The notes: generated by a model not told the origin, from the sequence alone. 64,000 bases of DNA from Nitrospirota bacterium (GCA_029261195.1 JAJDBU010000065.1:1-64000), one strand, 5' to 3'. Counted from the stretch's first letter, positions 38,124-49,208 are shown. Numbers and translations: made by a program.

Positions 38124-38942
38124 ATGATAATCAATCGAATCCGGGTAAGGATCACCCTGTTTTCTGCCCTGCTTCTCCTCATTGGCTTTGGCACAAAGCC
38201 CGCGCAATCAGAAGCGCTCACAGGGGAAGAGATCATTAAAAAATCACGGGATCTCATCTATCAGGTAGAGGATCAGAAAAATACGGTGAACCTGCTCTTG
38301 GTCGAGCGAGACGGCTCAAAAAAGAAGATCATCGCAAGCCGGTATTGGAAAAACTATCGGAGCAAGGAAGATGTTGACAGTAAGATGCTCCTCATTACAG
38401 AGTTTCCGCCGGACTCCCGTGGCATCTCATTTCTGATTTGGGACTACTCAAAACTTAATAAGGGCGATGATCTCTGGCTTTATCTGCCTGCTCTCCGCAT
38501 GGTCAGACGTATCTCGGCCCAGGATCAGAATGACGCCTTCCTAGGCTCGGACCTGACCTTTGGTGACATGGGCCAACGCCGACTTGACGAAGATGTTCAT
38601 ACCTTTTTAAAGGAGGAAGACTATCACAGTGTTCCGACTTATCTCGTAGAGTCTGCTCCAAAAGAAAAGTCGAGCATCTACAGTAAAAAGATCTCCTGGA
38701 TCTCAAAAAAGGACTGGACTGTCCTGAAAATCGATTATTATGACCGAAACAAAAAGCTCTTAAAACGACAGACGATTGATTGGCAGACTGTGGGTGGTCT
38801 GTTTGTCTGGAAAGAAACCAAGGTGACAAATGTGCAGAACGGCCATCGAACCCTCTTCGGCGTGGAAGGTCTTGAGGTCAACATCGGCCTTCAGGACGGA
38901 GACTTCACAGAACGTACCCTGAAACGGGGAGGGAAAAGATAA
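38124..38942 (+). CDS. Outer-membrane lipoprotein-sorting (LolA-like) protein
   Basis: 272 aa; signal peptide; 'LYLPALRMVRRISAQDQNDAFLGSDLTFGDM'. Confidence 0.82.
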   Translation: MIINRIRVRITLFSALLLLIGFGTKPAQSEALTGEEIIKKSRDLIYQVEDQKNTVNLLLVERDGSKKKIIASRYWKNYRSKEDVDSKMLLITEFPPDSRGISFLIWDYSKLNKGDDLWLYLPALRMVRRISAQDQNDAFLGSDLTFGDMGQRRLDEDVHTFLKEEDYHSVPTYLVESAPKEKSSIYSKKISWISKKDWTVLKIDYYDRNKKLLKRQTIDWQTVGGLFVWKETKVTNVQNGHRTLFGVEGLEVNIGLQDGDFTERTLKRGGKR

Positions 38943-39154
38943 GATTTCATTCCCGTTTTCTTAGAAACAAATCAAGAAAACAAGTGAAGTAAGCTTGTTG
39001 CCGCAATCTCACCTAGAATAGACGACATAATAAGTGTTAAGACCTACATTGCGATGATGGGCACCTGATTTAACACAGGTGCTGCCATCTTCTATTTTTC
39101 TTGACAGGGGAAAATGCCTGTGGTATTTTCCCCTCGCTTTTTCTGGAGGCATGC

Positions 39155-40054
39155 ATGGGAAAACCTCGTAGTTCTTATACCGTTGTCATCTTTCCGGGTT
39201 CGATGACATCGGAACCTTACCGCTTTTCTGTCAGAAAAGGGGCCTTTAAGTTATTTGCCTTTATTTCAATCCTATCTGTTTTTGCAGTCTCAATCTTGTC
39301 TGTTCGGCACTATCAATTACGCGAACGGTTGGTCGGATTTGAAGAGTTGCGTAAAGAGAATAAGACACAAAAAATCCAGATTCAGTCTTTCTCGAACACA
39401 GTCGGGGATCTCAAAGAACAATTTGTCCGTCTCGTTGAATTTGACCAGAAACTGAGAGTTCTGACCGACATCGGACCATCCAACGGAAGTACACAGGCTT
39501 TCGGCATCGGTGGTTCTGAAGATCAGCGTCCTTCTTTTGATCCTCCGGACATCACAGCCTCTATTAAACAGGATCTTGACTTGTTGCAAGCCAAAGTTGA
39601 GGAACAGGAACAGAGCTTTCAGGAATTGGAAGAGGTGGTTCATAGCCGCCGCTCCCTTTGGGCTTCTACCCCGTCTATCTGGCCGACTGCCGGTTGGCTG
39701 AGTTCTCGATTCGGTAAGCGTATTTCCCCATTTACAGGTCACCTGAAAATGCACCAGGGCATTGATGTCGCAACACGACATGGCACCCCGATCATCGCGC
39801 CGGCCGCAGGCGTTGTCAGCTACTACCGGTTTAACGGGGGTTACGGTCGTTATCTCAAGCTGGACCACGGATTTGGTACGGTTACCCATTATGGACACCT
39901 CTCAAAAGCAGCAGTCAAGGTTGGGCAGAAGGTGAAACGAGGGGACGTGATTGCTTATGTCGGAAATACCGGTCTCTCCACAGGCCCCCACCTCCATTAT
40001 GAAGTCGTTGTGAATAAAATATCGATTGATCCGATGAAATATATCCTTAATTAG
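39155..40054 (+). CDS. M23-family metallopeptidase (murein hydrolase/activator)
   Basis: 'HQGIDVATRHGTPIIAPAAGVVSY', 'HYGHLSK', 'GLSTGPHLHYEV'. Confidence 0.9.
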   Translation: MGKPRSSYTVVIFPGSMTSEPYRFSVRKGAFKLFAFISILSVFAVSILSVRHYQLRERLVGFEELRKENKTQKIQIQSFSNTVGDLKEQFVRLVEFDQKLRVLTDIGPSNGSTQAFGIGGSEDQRPSFDPPDITASIKQDLDLLQAKVEEQEQSFQELEEVVHSRRSLWASTPSIWPTAGWLSSRFGKRISPFTGHLKMHQGIDVATRHGTPIIAPAAGVVSYYRFNGGYGRYLKLDHGFGTVTHYGHLSKAAVKVGQKVKRGDVIAYVGNTGLSTGPHLHYEVVVNKISIDPMKYILN

Positions 40055-40171
40055 GAGGTCATTCTCTAAGGTAAGGTCAAGCCATCAAGTTTTAGATTAT
40101 TGAGGGGAAAAAGGACCTCAGGCAGATAAGGTCAGCTTGCCAGAAGAACTTAATAGCATCGAGAATATCTC

Positions 40172-40208
40172 AACCCTGGCAAGATTCGGCTTGTCGGGGT
40201 TTTTTTTT
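40172..40208 (+). terminator. Rho-independent terminator-like hairpin + T8
   Basis: aaccctggcaag-attcgg-cttgtcggggtt followed by a T-tract. Confidence 0.75.
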
Positions 40209-40340
40209 AAGCGGTTTTAAACTAAAAAAACCTATGTTACAATCAGGAATTTGGAGAGTGAGTACCGGTATTTTTTATACAACATGAACATGAAACGGAA
40301 TCGGAGAAGTCCCTATACCGTTTTGTATATGGAGTAGGTA

Positions 40341-43016
40341 GTGCTAGGAAGTATTGTTAGAAAAGTCTTGGGAAGTCGAAACGACCGGGAATTGAAGCGC
40401 ATTGCACCGATCGTACTCAAAGTCGCTGGTTTTGAAGAATCGATCTCACTTTTATCCGACGAAGCACTCCGTGGCAAAACGCTGGAGTTCCGAAAACGAC
40501 TAGGTGTTCTCAAGACGGAAACGTCCTCCGAGCCAGAAAAGTCAGAAGAAGCGACTGAAAACCTTGACGACATACTGCCGGAGGCATTCGCTGTCGTGCG
40601 AGAAGCATCCCGCAGAGTTTTGGGCATGAGGCATTTCGATTCCCAGATCATTGGCGGTATTGTGCTCCACGAAGGGAAAATCGCCGAGATGAAAACCGGT
40701 GAAGGAAAGACCCTTGTCGCGACTCTTTCCGTCTATCTGAACGCCCTGATGTGCAAAGGGGTTCACGTCATTACAGTGAACGACTACCTCGCCAAAAGAG
40801 ACTCTCAGTGGATGGGCCAGGTCTATTCCTTTTTAGGCCTGAGCATTGGAAAAATTCTACACGATATCAGCGACACCGAACGCCAAGAGGCCTATAGCGC
40901 AGACATTACCTATGGCACCAACAACGAATTCGGCTTTGATTATCTCCGCGACAACATGAAGTTCGACCCGAAACACTTTGTTCAACGAACACCTTATTAT
41001 GCCATTATTGACGAAGTTGACAGCATCCTCATCGACGAAGCCAGAACGCCTCTCATTATTTCCGGGCCGTCTGAAGACTCGACAGAACTCTACTACCGGA
41101 TCAATCAGATCATTCCCCATCTGAAATTTGAAGATGACTACACAATCGAGGAAAAGAGTAAAACAGTCACACTCACCGAAGAAGGAAACGCCAAAGTCGA
41201 ACTTTTATTGGAAGTCGACAACCTCTATGATTTGGTGAATATTTCCCTCGTCCACCATGTCATGCAGGGTTTAAAGGCCTATACCCTCTTTAAGAAAGAT
41301 GTCGACTATGTGGTCAAGGATGGTGAGGTCATCATTGTTGATGAGTTCACAGGTCGCTTAATGGCAGGGCGACGGTGGAGTGATGGCCTTCATCAGGCCG
41401 TCGAGGCAAAAGAAGGGGTGAAGATTGCGAATGAAAATCAAACCCTCGCCTCAGTCACCTTCCAGAACTATTTCCGGCTCTATGAAAAACTGGCAGGCAT
41501 GACAGGAACAGCCGATACCGAAGCGGCAGAATTCCACAAAATCTACAATCTAGAAGTCATTGTGATCACCCCAAACAGAACCTTGCTCCGGAAAAACTAT
41601 GCCGATGTCATCTACCGGACAGATAAAGAAAAGCTTAACGCCATTGCCGAAGAAATTGCCGAACTCAACAAGGTCGGGCAGCCCGTGCTGGTAGGGACCA
41701 TCTCCATTGAAAAATCAGAAGAAATCGCTGCACTCTTAAAACGAAATGGCATTAAACATGCCGTATTGAATGCAAAACATCATGAAAAGGAAGCCGACAT
41801 TATCGCCCAGGCCGGTCGTAAAGGCGCAGTCACGATTGCGACAAACATGGCAGGCCGGGGAACTGACATCCTGCTCGGAGGAAATGCGGAGTTTCTCTTC
41901 AAACAGTACCAAGGGCAACATCCCAACGCAGAAGCAGCGGTTCTGGAACGTGAAGAAAAAAAATTTGAACAAGCCTGCGCTGAAGAAAAGGAAGAGGTCC
42001 TCAAGCTCGGAGGCCTCCACATCATCGGTACAGAGAGACATGAGTCACGACGGGTTGATAACCAGTTGCGAGGACGGGCCGGACGACAGGGCGATCCCGG
42101 TTCTTCACGCTTTTACCTTTCCCTGGAAGATGACCTGCTTCGCATTTTCGGTTCGGACAAAATTTCCAGCCTGATGGGACGCCTTGGTATGGAGGAAGGC
42201 GTTCCAATAGAACACAGAATGGTCACCAAGGCCATCGAAAATGCACAAAAACGGGTCGAAGGGCATAATTTTGATATCAGAAAACAGTTGCTTGAATACG
42301 ACGACGTGATGAATAAGCAGCGTACCGTGATTTACGAACGGCGACGCGATGTCCTCTTTCCGGACAATATTCATGATGACATTCAAGACATGATCGAAGG
42401 ACAGGTCGATGAGCTTCTGGAGCAGTATTGCCCGGAAAACGCCTACTCCGAGGCATGGGATGGTGACGGCATGGCTGAAGGCCTGGCGCATGAATTTGCA
42501 ATCGAACTCACAAAAGAAACACTGGGTTTTCCGGAAATTGGACGAGATACTTTGAAAGAAGCGATTCTTGAAAAGGTGAAATCGCTCTACCAACACAAGG
42601 CAAGTGAGTTTGGCGAAGACTTGATGAACACCATAGAAAAGCAGATTTTTCTTCGTATGATTGACAGCCATTGGAAAGACCACCTGCTCGCGATGGATTC
42701 CCTTAAAGAAGGCATCGGATTGCGGGGTTATGGCCAAAAAGAACCGCTAAGTGAATACAAAAAAGAAGGCTTCGAGATGTTCAGTGCTATGATTGATCGC
42801 ATTAAACGGGACACCATCGAACATCTTTTCCGTGTGCAGATTGTCTCGGAAGAAAAGCGACCTGCGGCCTCTGTTTTTCCCAGAGAGCAGGCGATGCAGA
42901 TGAATCGCGGCGAAGCAGCCAAGCCTGCGACAGTTCATCGAGAAGGGAAAAAAGTCGGTCGAAATGACCTCTGCCCCTGTGGAAGCGGGAAGAAATACAA
43001 AAAATGTCACGGCTGA
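40341..43016 (+). CDS. secA: Preprotein translocase subunit SecA
   Basis: 891 aa; '[17 protein letters not shown]', '[19 protein letters not shown]', C-terminal '[14 protein letters not shown]'. Confidence 0.97.
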   Translation: MLGSIVRKVLGSRNDRELKRIAPIVLKVAGFEESISLLSDEALRGKTLEFRKRLGVLKTETSSEPEKSEEATENLDDILPEAFAVVREASRRVLGMRHFDSQIIGGIVLHEGKIAEMKTGEGKTLVATLSVYLNALMCKGVHVITVNDYLAKRDSQWMGQVYSFLGLSIGKILHDISDTERQEAYSADITYGTNNEFGFDYLRDNMKFDPKHFVQRTPYYAIIDEVDSILIDEARTPLIISGPSEDSTELYYRINQIIPHLKFEDDYTIEEKSKTVTLTEEGNAKVELLLEVDNLYDLVNISLVHHVMQGLKAYTLFKKDVDYVVKDGEVIIVDEFTGRLMAGRRWSDGLHQAVEAKEGVKIANENQTLASVTFQNYFRLYEKLAGMTGTADTEAAEFHKIYNLEVIVITPNRTLLRKNYADVIYRTDKEKLNAIAEEIAELNKVGQPVLVGTISIEKSEEIAALLKRNGIKHAVLNAKHHEKEADIIAQAGRKGAVTIATNMAGRGTDILLGGNAEFLFKQYQGQHPNAEAAVLEREEKKFEQACAEEKEEVLKLGGLHIIGTERHESRRVDNQLRGRAGRQGDPGSSRFYLSLEDDLLRIFGSDKISSLMGRLGMEEGVPIEHRMVTKAIENAQKRVEGHNFDIRKQLLEYDDVMNKQRTVIYERRRDVLFPDNIHDDIQDMIEGQVDELLEQYCPENAYSEAWDGDGMAEGLAHEFAIELTKETLGFPEIGRDTLKEAILEKVKSLYQHKASEFGEDLMNTIEKQIFLRMIDSHWKDHLLAMDSLKEGIGLRGYGQKEPLSEYKKEGFEMFSAMIDRIKRDTIEHLFRVQIVSEEKRPAASVFPREQAMQMNRGEAAKPATVHREGKKVGRNDLCPCGSGKKYKKCHG

Positions 43017-44131
43017 CAGATGTGAAAAAACCGAAAAAAACCACTCCCAGCTCTGCCAAAAAACAAATCATCCAGTCCATCCGCCAGGAAAACAACGCAC
43101 TTAAGCAGGAGCTGCACAAAAAGACACGAGAGTTTTCGATTTTTTTGGATGCCGGTTTATCCCTGGCCTCCACCCTTGAATTTAAAAAAGTCCTCCGAAT
43201 CATCCTGTCCTCCGCTCGAAAACTGGTGAAATGTGAAGACTGGGCTCTGCTTTTATGCGACGACGCCTATACATCCCTTCGCTATGAACTTGTGAAGCAA
43301 ACACGGGGTAAGTCGATTAAACACAGCCCTATTAAAATCGGAACAGGACCTGCGGGCCGCGCCGTTGAAAAAGGGCTTCCCATACTCATTTCGGATCACG
43401 CAGGCAAACGGGCTGAACTTAAAAAGGCTTATCCCCATCTAAAAGTCAGGTCTCTGCTTGCCTTTCCAATCGTTAGCCAAAATAGAGTCATCGGCCTGAT
43501 TCAATTGATCAATCGCCTCAATCAGGATGACTTTGACAAACAGGATCTGGACTACCTCCAAAAGCTGGTTGAGCGGGCCTCGCTTGCAATCGAGCGCTCA
43601 GACCTTTATCAGACCATGTCAGATCTTGCCGCCACCGATGATCTGACCAAGCTCTTCAACCTGCGTTACCTCAGTCGTGTTCTCGAAGGTGAAATGAACA
43701 GGAGCAAGCGATATAAAATTCCGCTTTCCCTGATCTTCATCGACATCGACTATTTCAAACGTGTTAACGATCAGCATGGACACCTCTGCGGTAGCAGAAC
43801 CCTCGTTGAAATGGCGGATATCTTCAGGGAAAGCTTTCGTGCTGTTGATATTATTGCACGTTATGGTGGAGACGAATTTATCGTTATCTTGCCCGATACC
43901 GACGTAAAAAGGGCGTACCAAGTCTCAGAAAGAGTCCGCCAATCTGTACGAAAATTCGAATTTTTAAAGAAAAAAGGCCTAGCCCTGAAGATTACAGCCA
44001 GTTTCGGTGTCGCAGGATTCCCCGACCATGCCGAAAATAAGACCGACCTGATACACCATGCCGACCAAGCGATGTACAAAGCAAAGGTCACCGGTAGAGA
44101 CAAAACGGTACTCGCATCATCGGTAGAGTAA
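43004..44131 (+). CDS. GAF-GGDEF diguanylate cyclase
   Basis: GAF region; '[12 protein letters not shown]'; ATG lies inside the 3' end of secA. Confidence 0.9.
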   Translation: MSRLTDVKKPKKTTPSSAKKQIIQSIRQENNALKQELHKKTREFSIFLDAGLSLASTLEFKKVLRIILSSARKLVKCEDWALLLCDDAYTSLRYELVKQTRGKSIKHSPIKIGTGPAGRAVEKGLPILISDHAGKRAELKKAYPHLKVRSLLAFPIVSQNRVIGLIQLINRLNQDDFDKQDLDYLQKLVERASLAIERSDLYQTMSDLAATDDLTKLFNLRYLSRVLEGEMNRSKRYKIPLSLIFIDIDYFKRVNDQHGHLCGSRTLVEMADIFRESFRAVDIIARYGGDEFIVILPDTDVKRAYQVSERVRQSVRKFEFLKKKGLALKITASFGVAGFPDHAENKTDLIHHADQAMYKAKVTGRDKTVLASSVE

Positions 44132-44366
44132 AGCTCTCTCCCACCATTTTTCTAAATCAGAAAAGGCATGAATCAATGATCGTCTGCAGAGTAGGCTAGG
44201 AAGATTAAAACCTACAGCCGGAATAATAACAACACTGGTTCACGGTTTTATTATTCCGGTGCTATACTTCTGATGACTAGTCTAGACTTATGGACGCCTA
44301 CTATGGGAAGATATTAAAGAATACGCATAGTTTTTCCCCTACATCATATTCTCGGATTAATACAAG

Positions 44367-44972
44367 ATGACGAAAAAAATAAAAAATAAAAGAGTGAAAA
44401 AGTATATTGATCGACAAACGCAAGGACGTATCGCCCTCATTGTCGTCATCAATGCCCTGCTTTATACCGGTCTGCTTGCACTTTTTATCTTCGCTCCTCT
44501 GGCCTATCGTATTTATATCGGAGAGCGTACACCTGAGATTCAGGAAGCCGCAAACGCTTTTCTGGCGCTTCACGAGTATTTCTGGCCGGCTATTCTGCTT
44601 GTTCTGATCGTCATCGCTTTCCACAGCATCCGACTGAGCCACAGCTTGGCCGGCCCGGTCTACCGCTTCAAGCAGACACTCAGGCAGATTCAAAAGAGAA
44701 ACTTTTCCGTTCAGATCACCCTGAGGAAAAAAGACTTTTTTTCTGAAATGATGGACGAAATGAATGAGACAAACCGTAGCCTCAGTGCCGACATTGCAGA
44801 TTTAAAAGAGAAACATGCGCCGATCCAAGAGGCGATTGAAGAGATGAATGAAAAGCTGGGACAAAAAGATGTTTCCATCGAATTCTTGAAGACCTCTGCA
44901 CGCACAATTTTTGAAAACGAAAAAGCGCTACGACAAGCGCTTGAACAGTTTCAATTGAAAAATGATGTTTAA
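44367..44972 (+). CDS. HAMP-like membrane protein with coiled-coil C-terminus
   Basis: Two TM segments, 'RLSHSLAGPVYRFKQTLRQIQKRNFSVQITLRKKD' HAMP-like. Confidence 0.7.
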   Translation: MTKKIKNKRVKKYIDRQTQGRIALIVVINALLYTGLLALFIFAPLAYRIYIGERTPEIQEAANAFLALHEYFWPAILLVLIVIAFHSIRLSHSLAGPVYRFKQTLRQIQKRNFSVQITLRKKDFFSEMMDEMNETNRSLSADIADLKEKHAPIQEAIEEMNEKLGQKDVSIEFLKTSARTIFENEKALRQALEQFQLKNDV

Positions 44973-45399
44973 TCGAGTGAGAAACGAAAAAGGTTTTACC
45001 TTGATTGAACTTATGATTGTTGTTTTGGTCGTCAGCATTTTGGCGACTATCTCTGTCGTAGTCTATAATAATTTTCTAAAACAGGCGAGAACCGTGGAAG
45101 CAAAGAGCTTTTTGAGCGCCCTTGCCAGGCAGCAAACCGCCTACTATGTTGAAAACGAGGAATATACAGGCGATCTTCTCAAGCTCGGCCTTCCGGGGCT
45201 CGGCCTTCCGGAACTCGGCCTTCCGGAACTCGGAAGATTAAAATATTACAAGATAACGATCGACGTTTCTCCGGAACTTCAAAGGTATGTCGCGACCGCT
45301 AGCGGCGATATAGATTTCGATACCTACCTTGACGTATGGACAATCAATCAGAATGAAGTGTTGGTCCACACAAAGGATGATATAAAAGATCTTCCCTGA
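44962..45399 (+). CDS. Type IV pilin-like protein
   Basis: 'GFTLIELMIVVLVVSILATISVVVYNNFLKQA' class III signal; overlaps the upstream gene. Confidence 0.88.
   Translation: MMFNRVRNEKGFTLIELMIVVLVVSILATISVVVYNNFLKQARTVEAKSFLSALARQQTAYYVENEEYTGDLLKLGLPGLGLPELGLPELGRLKYYKITIDVSPELQRYVATASGDIDFDTYLDVWTINQNEVLVHTKDDIKDLP
45184..45233. repeat. 15-bp in-frame repeat (ctcggccttccggaa) x3 plus 5 bp, in the pilin gene
   Basis: Encodes LGLPG-LGLPE-LGLPE-LG. Confidence 0.95.
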
Positions 45400-45437
45400 G
45401 AGCAAAAGTTCTCACACAAAGCATGAACAGTAGTCCC

Positions 45438-45671
45438 TCAAGGCTGATCTTTTCCAGGACTTTCCGCTTTTTCAGTCTCATCTGGTTTTTCTGCCGCATC
45501 CTTCTTTTTTAGTTTCTGAATCAATTCCCTATTCAATTTATTAAAGTATTCTTCTTCCTTGCTATAGCCTTCTTTATTCAAGTCTTCTCTCATTGCCCCT
45601 CCAATTTCAGCAGGACAGCCCTGCAACTGCGATCTTTGACCTTGTGGTCTATTCCCTCGAAACATCATCAA
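45438..45671 (-). CDS. Hypothetical small protein (start may be internal, 45593)
   Basis: 77 aa; acidic/Lys-rich C-terminus. Confidence 0.45.
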   Translation of the reverse strand: MMMFRGNRPQGQRSQLQGCPAEIGGAMREDLNKEGYSKEEEYFNKLNRELIQKLKKKDAAEKPDETEKAESPGKDQP

Positions 45672-45694
45672 AACATTTTCATTCGGTATGATCC

Positions 45695-45734
45695 AATAAA
45701 TAATCCCCGCAGCAAGCTACGGGGATTATTTATT
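45695..45734. terminator. 15-bp perfect-stem hairpin, possibly bidirectional terminator
   Basis: aataaataatccccg-cagcaagcta-cggggattatttatt. Confidence 0.75.
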
Positions 45735-46187
45735 TCTCTTTGTTTTTTCTTTTGCTGCTTTATTTGAGTCTGGAACTGTCTCCGTTCATCTCAAGGGCGT
45801 GGAAAAGGTCAAGGATAAACCCGAAGTACTGGGAGGCCACACGGCAGCCAAGTTCAAGCGCGTAAAGGACGCGGTGGTTGAGGGTGTGAATATATTTCTC
45901 TTAAATGATGGCCACAACGACCAGCTCAAAGAACGCAAAGGGCCGGTTTCGATCGTCCCTGCTCCGCAGGGAGAGAGATGACCGCACATCTCAAGGAGAG
46001 AGCGAATCCACCCCCTCTCCCCTGAGGTGCGCGGGAATATGAGTATTTCCACACTCTTCTTATCTCACAAAAAAGCCCAGGGCCTATGCAACACGGTTCT
46101 GGGATTTTTTGTGATGACGACTCAAACTGCGGCTTAATGGAATACTCAAGTAAAAAAAAAGGGGTAGGCGGGGAGTTCTGTGCGTGT

Positions 46188-46805
46188 TCAGGTTTGCTCA
46201 ATGACTCTTCGGCCCTGCAAGGATTTGATCAGAGTGACTTCGTCCGCATATTCCAGATCAATCCCCACAGGGATGCCGAAAGCGATTCGGCTGACCGTAA
46301 CGCCAAGCGGCTGAATCAGGCGCGTTAGATAGATGGAGGTCGATTCTCCGTCAATGGTTGGATTGGTCGCGATGATGACCTCTGAAATCTTCCCTTTTTC
46401 CAGGCGGGCAATCAGCTTTTTGACGGCTTCACCACTGATTTCGGAACCCGACAAGGGAGCGAGTGTCCCCAACAGAACGTGATAGAGCCCCCGATACTCC
46501 CCGGTGCGTTCAATTGAATAAAGCGTACTGGCCTCTTCAACGACTAAGACCTTTGTGCCTTCTCTTTTCGGGTCAGTGCAGATTGTACAGACCGGTTCTT
46601 CAGTTAGGTTATTACAAATTTCACAAAAAGAAAGTTTCTCTTTGATGTCGATAATGGCCTGTCCAATGGCACTGGCTTCCTCAGATGACATCTTCAGAAT
46701 ATAAAAAGCCAAGCGCTGGGCCGATTTTCGTCCGATGCTAGGCAGCTTCATCAATTGTGTAATCAGATGGGCAAAAGCCCCCTTTTTTCTTGTTGTGCTG
46801 CTCAT
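46188..46805 (-). CDS. recR: Recombination protein RecR
   Basis: 'LPSIGRKSAQRLAFYIL', zinc finger 'CEICNNLTEEPVCTIC', Toprim 'VVEEASTLYSIERTGEYRGLYHVL'. Confidence 0.95.
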   Translation of the reverse strand: MSSTTRKKGAFAHLITQLMKLPSIGRKSAQRLAFYILKMSSEEASAIGQAIIDIKEKLSFCEICNNLTEEPVCTICTDPKREGTKVLVVEEASTLYSIERTGEYRGLYHVLLGTLAPLSGSEISGEAVKKLIARLEKGKISEVIIATNPTIDGESTSIYLTRLIQPLGVTVSRIAFGIPVGIDLEYADEVTLIKSLQGRRVIEQT

Positions 46806-46809
46806 TGAC

Positions 46810-47130
46810 TCAGAAGAGGCCGGGAATATTCAAACCACCGGTCAGACCCTTCATTTCGTCGGCCATCGCTTCCTGGCTCTTTCTTAAACCCTCATTCACC
46901 GCCGCTAAGACTAGGTCCTGCAACATGTCCAAATCCTCTGTTTTGACCACTTCAGGATCGATTTTGATGGATAAAACTTGCTGACGACCATTTACGACAA
47001 CAGTCACCATTCCGCCACCCGATGTGGCTTCAGTGGTTTTTTCTGCGGCCTCTTCCTGGAGCTTGGCCATCTTGGCCTGGAGTTCCTGGGCCTGTTTCAT
47101 CATACCGCCAAACATTTTTTTCCCTGCCAT
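46810..47130 (-). CDS. YbaB/EbfC nucleoid-associated protein
   Basis: 106 aa; '[18 protein letters not shown]'; between recR and dnaX. Confidence 0.93.
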   Translation of the reverse strand: MAGKKMFGGMMKQAQELQAKMAKLQEEAAEKTTEATSGGGMVTVVVNGRQQVLSIKIDPEVVKTEDLDMLQDLVLAAVNEGLRKSQEAMADEMKGLTGGLNIPGLF

Positions 47131-47159
47131 TACATCTCCTCACTTTTTTATTTGTTTCG

Positions 47160-48986
47160 TTATTTTGTCTCAATCACGCTCCCGCCCATCACATCAAGAA
47201 TTTCCTGAACAAAGGGATGCTTGGATGGAAGCGTCTGATTCCCCTCAAAGACAGGTGGTTTTTGATATGAAGGTATCGGTTTAAAAGCGGGTTCCGGGCC
47301 TTTTTTTGTCGTCCCACGTTCAAGCAACAAGAGACTCACATCTCTTTTAAAATAGGTCTTAAGAAAATCATTCATCCACTCACGACTCGATTCTTTTTGG
47401 ATCAAGGGCATCAAAAAAATACTGTCTCCCGAAAAACCCATCTGAATTTCCTGATCCGAAAGACTGATCAAGTCCCCCTCCTTAAGATAGGAGGCGATGT
47501 TGGGGCGTTCCTCCTTGATCGCAGAAAGAAGCTTTTGCCATGTTTCCTGGGCAGGGCCGCTTGTTATCTTGGCATTTGTTTTTTCTATGTTTTTCGGGGC
47601 AGGATTTTCAATCTGAGAACGGCTTTTAGAAAGAGGTACTTTTGAACCTTTTTTTTCGGCCAGAGCCGCGAGCCAAGAGGGAGAGGGCTTTGCGGGAGAA
47701 GGTTTTGAAGGGGAAGCCAGTGCTGTTTTTTTCTCAATGGCAATGGACTGTTCAAAAACAGGCTTTTTAAAAACGGTCTTCATCGCAATCGCTTGTGGAT
47801 CTTTGATGTCTTCAGGCGTTTTCCCGACCGACCGAGGCGCCGGACTTCCGGAGGCCAGGGCATCCAGTTTTGTAATCATCGCTTCGATGGGCTGTAAATC
47901 GGCCAGCAAAATAGATTTCATCAGGGTCACTTCAAAAAGCAGGAAGGGTTGCGGCGCATGACGGATTTCTCTCTGCAAGCGGGCAAAGATAGAAAAAAGG
48001 CGTTGCAATGCCTCTGGAGAAAAAAGGGCCGATTCAATACGAATCTCCTCGATTTCTTCAGCAGGAAGATCCACCCAATCGCCCACTTCAGACAAATTCT
48101 GAGTCACAATCAAGTTCCGCAGGTGCTCTAAGCAGTCCGAAAGAAACTGTGTCAGATCGCAGCCTTGCTCGCTGACCTCTTTTGCAAGCGTCAGTAGGGC
48201 AAGCGTGTCCTTTTTGTGAATGGCATGAACAAAGGCCTGGAAAGTTGATGCGTGCATTCGGCCCATCAGGGTAAAAAGGTCTTCATCCGAAACCTGCTCA
48301 CCCCCGAAAGAGATGGCCTGATCCAGCACACTCAAGGCATCGCGCATACTCCCTTCGGCCAGTCTGCCGATGAGGTGCAAGCCTTTTTCGCTAAATACGC
48401 ACTGGCGTTCTTCGGCAACGCAGCGCAACTGAGCCACAATTTCTGCCAGCGTCATTCGACTAAAGGTAAAGTGTTGGCAACGTGACAAAATCGTTGCCGG
48501 AATTTTATGGGATTCTGTTGTCGCCAGGATGAAAATCAAATGAGGCGGCGGTTCTTCCAGCGTTTTGAGCAAAGCATTGAATGCTGCATTTGAAAGCATG
48601 TGGACTTCATCAATGATGTAGATCTTGTAGCGGGCACGGAGCGGTAAATATTTCACATTTTCCCGAAGTTCCCGAACATCGTCCACCCCCGTATTCGAGG
48701 CTCCGTCAACCTCAACCACATCAACCGAGCGACCACCGGTAATCTCGCTACATTGCTCACACTTATTGCAGGGCACCGTGGTTCCGAGTTTTTCACAGTT
48801 GATTCCCTTCGCAAGGATTCTAGCGAGAGAGGTTTTTCCGACACCGCGTATGCCGGAAAAAAGGTAGGCTTGTGCAATTTTATCGAGCCGGATGGCATTG
48901 GCAAGGGAGGTGGTGACATGTTCCTGACCGATGACCTCTTCAAAGGTCTGGGGCCGCCATTTTCTGGCAGAAACCTGGTAGTCCAT
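47160..48986 (-). CDS. dnaX: DNA polymerase III subunit gamma/tau
   Basis: 'YLFSGIRGVGKTSLARILAKGINC', 'CNKCEQCSEITGG', 'IYIIDEVHMLSNAAFNALLKTLEEPP'. Confidence 0.96.
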   Translation of the reverse strand: MDYQVSARKWRPQTFEEVIGQEHVTTSLANAIRLDKIAQAYLFSGIRGVGKTSLARILAKGINCEKLGTTVPCNKCEQCSEITGGRSVDVVEVDGASNTGVDDVRELRENVKYLPLRARYKIYIIDEVHMLSNAAFNALLKTLEEPPPHLIFILATTESHKIPATILSRCQHFTFSRMTLAEIVAQLRCVAEERQCVFSEKGLHLIGRLAEGSMRDALSVLDQAISFGGEQVSDEDLFTLMGRMHASTFQAFVHAIHKKDTLALLTLAKEVSEQGCDLTQFLSDCLEHLRNLIVTQNLSEVGDWVDLPAEEIEEIRIESALFSPEALQRLFSIFARLQREIRHAPQPFLLFEVTLMKSILLADLQPIEAMITKLDALASGSPAPRSVGKTPEDIKDPQAIAMKTVFKKPVFEQSIAIEKKTALASPSKPSPAKPSPSWLAALAEKKGSKVPLSKSRSQIENPAPKNIEKTNAKITSGPAQETWQKLLSAIKEERPNIASYLKEGDLISLSDQEIQMGFSGDSIFLMPLIQKESSREWMNDFLKTYFKRDVSLLLLERGTTKKGPEPAFKPIPSYQKPPVFEGNQTLPSKHPFVQEILDVMGGSVIETK

Positions 48987-49078
48987 TATGAATTCTGCCT
49001 ATTCAGCTGTTTTACTTGGGATGATAGCAGCGAAATCGTTATTTGCGTCAATAGCATTTAGAGTTAAATGTGATTTGT

Positions 49079-49185
49079 GGAGAAACCGGGTGAACCTGCG
49101 GCACACAAGAGCGCCTACTTACCGCTGCTTCCTTCCGGACCTGACGGGGTTCATAAGATCCTGTTGCACAGAGCCCGGTCCCTCC
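49079..49185 (-). ncRNA. ffs: Bacterial small signal recognition particle RNA
   Basis: Minus-strand core GTCAGGTCCGGAAGGAAGCAGC with closing stem ggag-gaccggg / cccggtt-ctcc. Confidence 0.92.
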
Positions 49186-49208
49186 AAAAATCACACTTAT
49201 AGTCGATA

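Noticed and set aside
39107-39133. ggggaaaat..attttcccc hairpin as a terminator
   Set aside because: Overlaps a TTGACA-N17-TATTTT promoter-like arrangement just upstream of the M23 peptidase gene, so function is ambiguous
42105-42737. 210-aa antisense ORF within secA
   Set aside because: Opposite a long, well-conserved secA frame; no family resemblance
45184-45233. Three short repeats that could be taken for a mini-CRISPR
   Set aside because: 15-bp units are contiguous with no spacers and keep the pilin reading frame
45786-46052. 88-aa minus-strand ORF in the unexplained segment
   Set aside because: Overlaps a more protein-like plus-strand frame; neither can be assigned by eye, so it is not listed as a CDS
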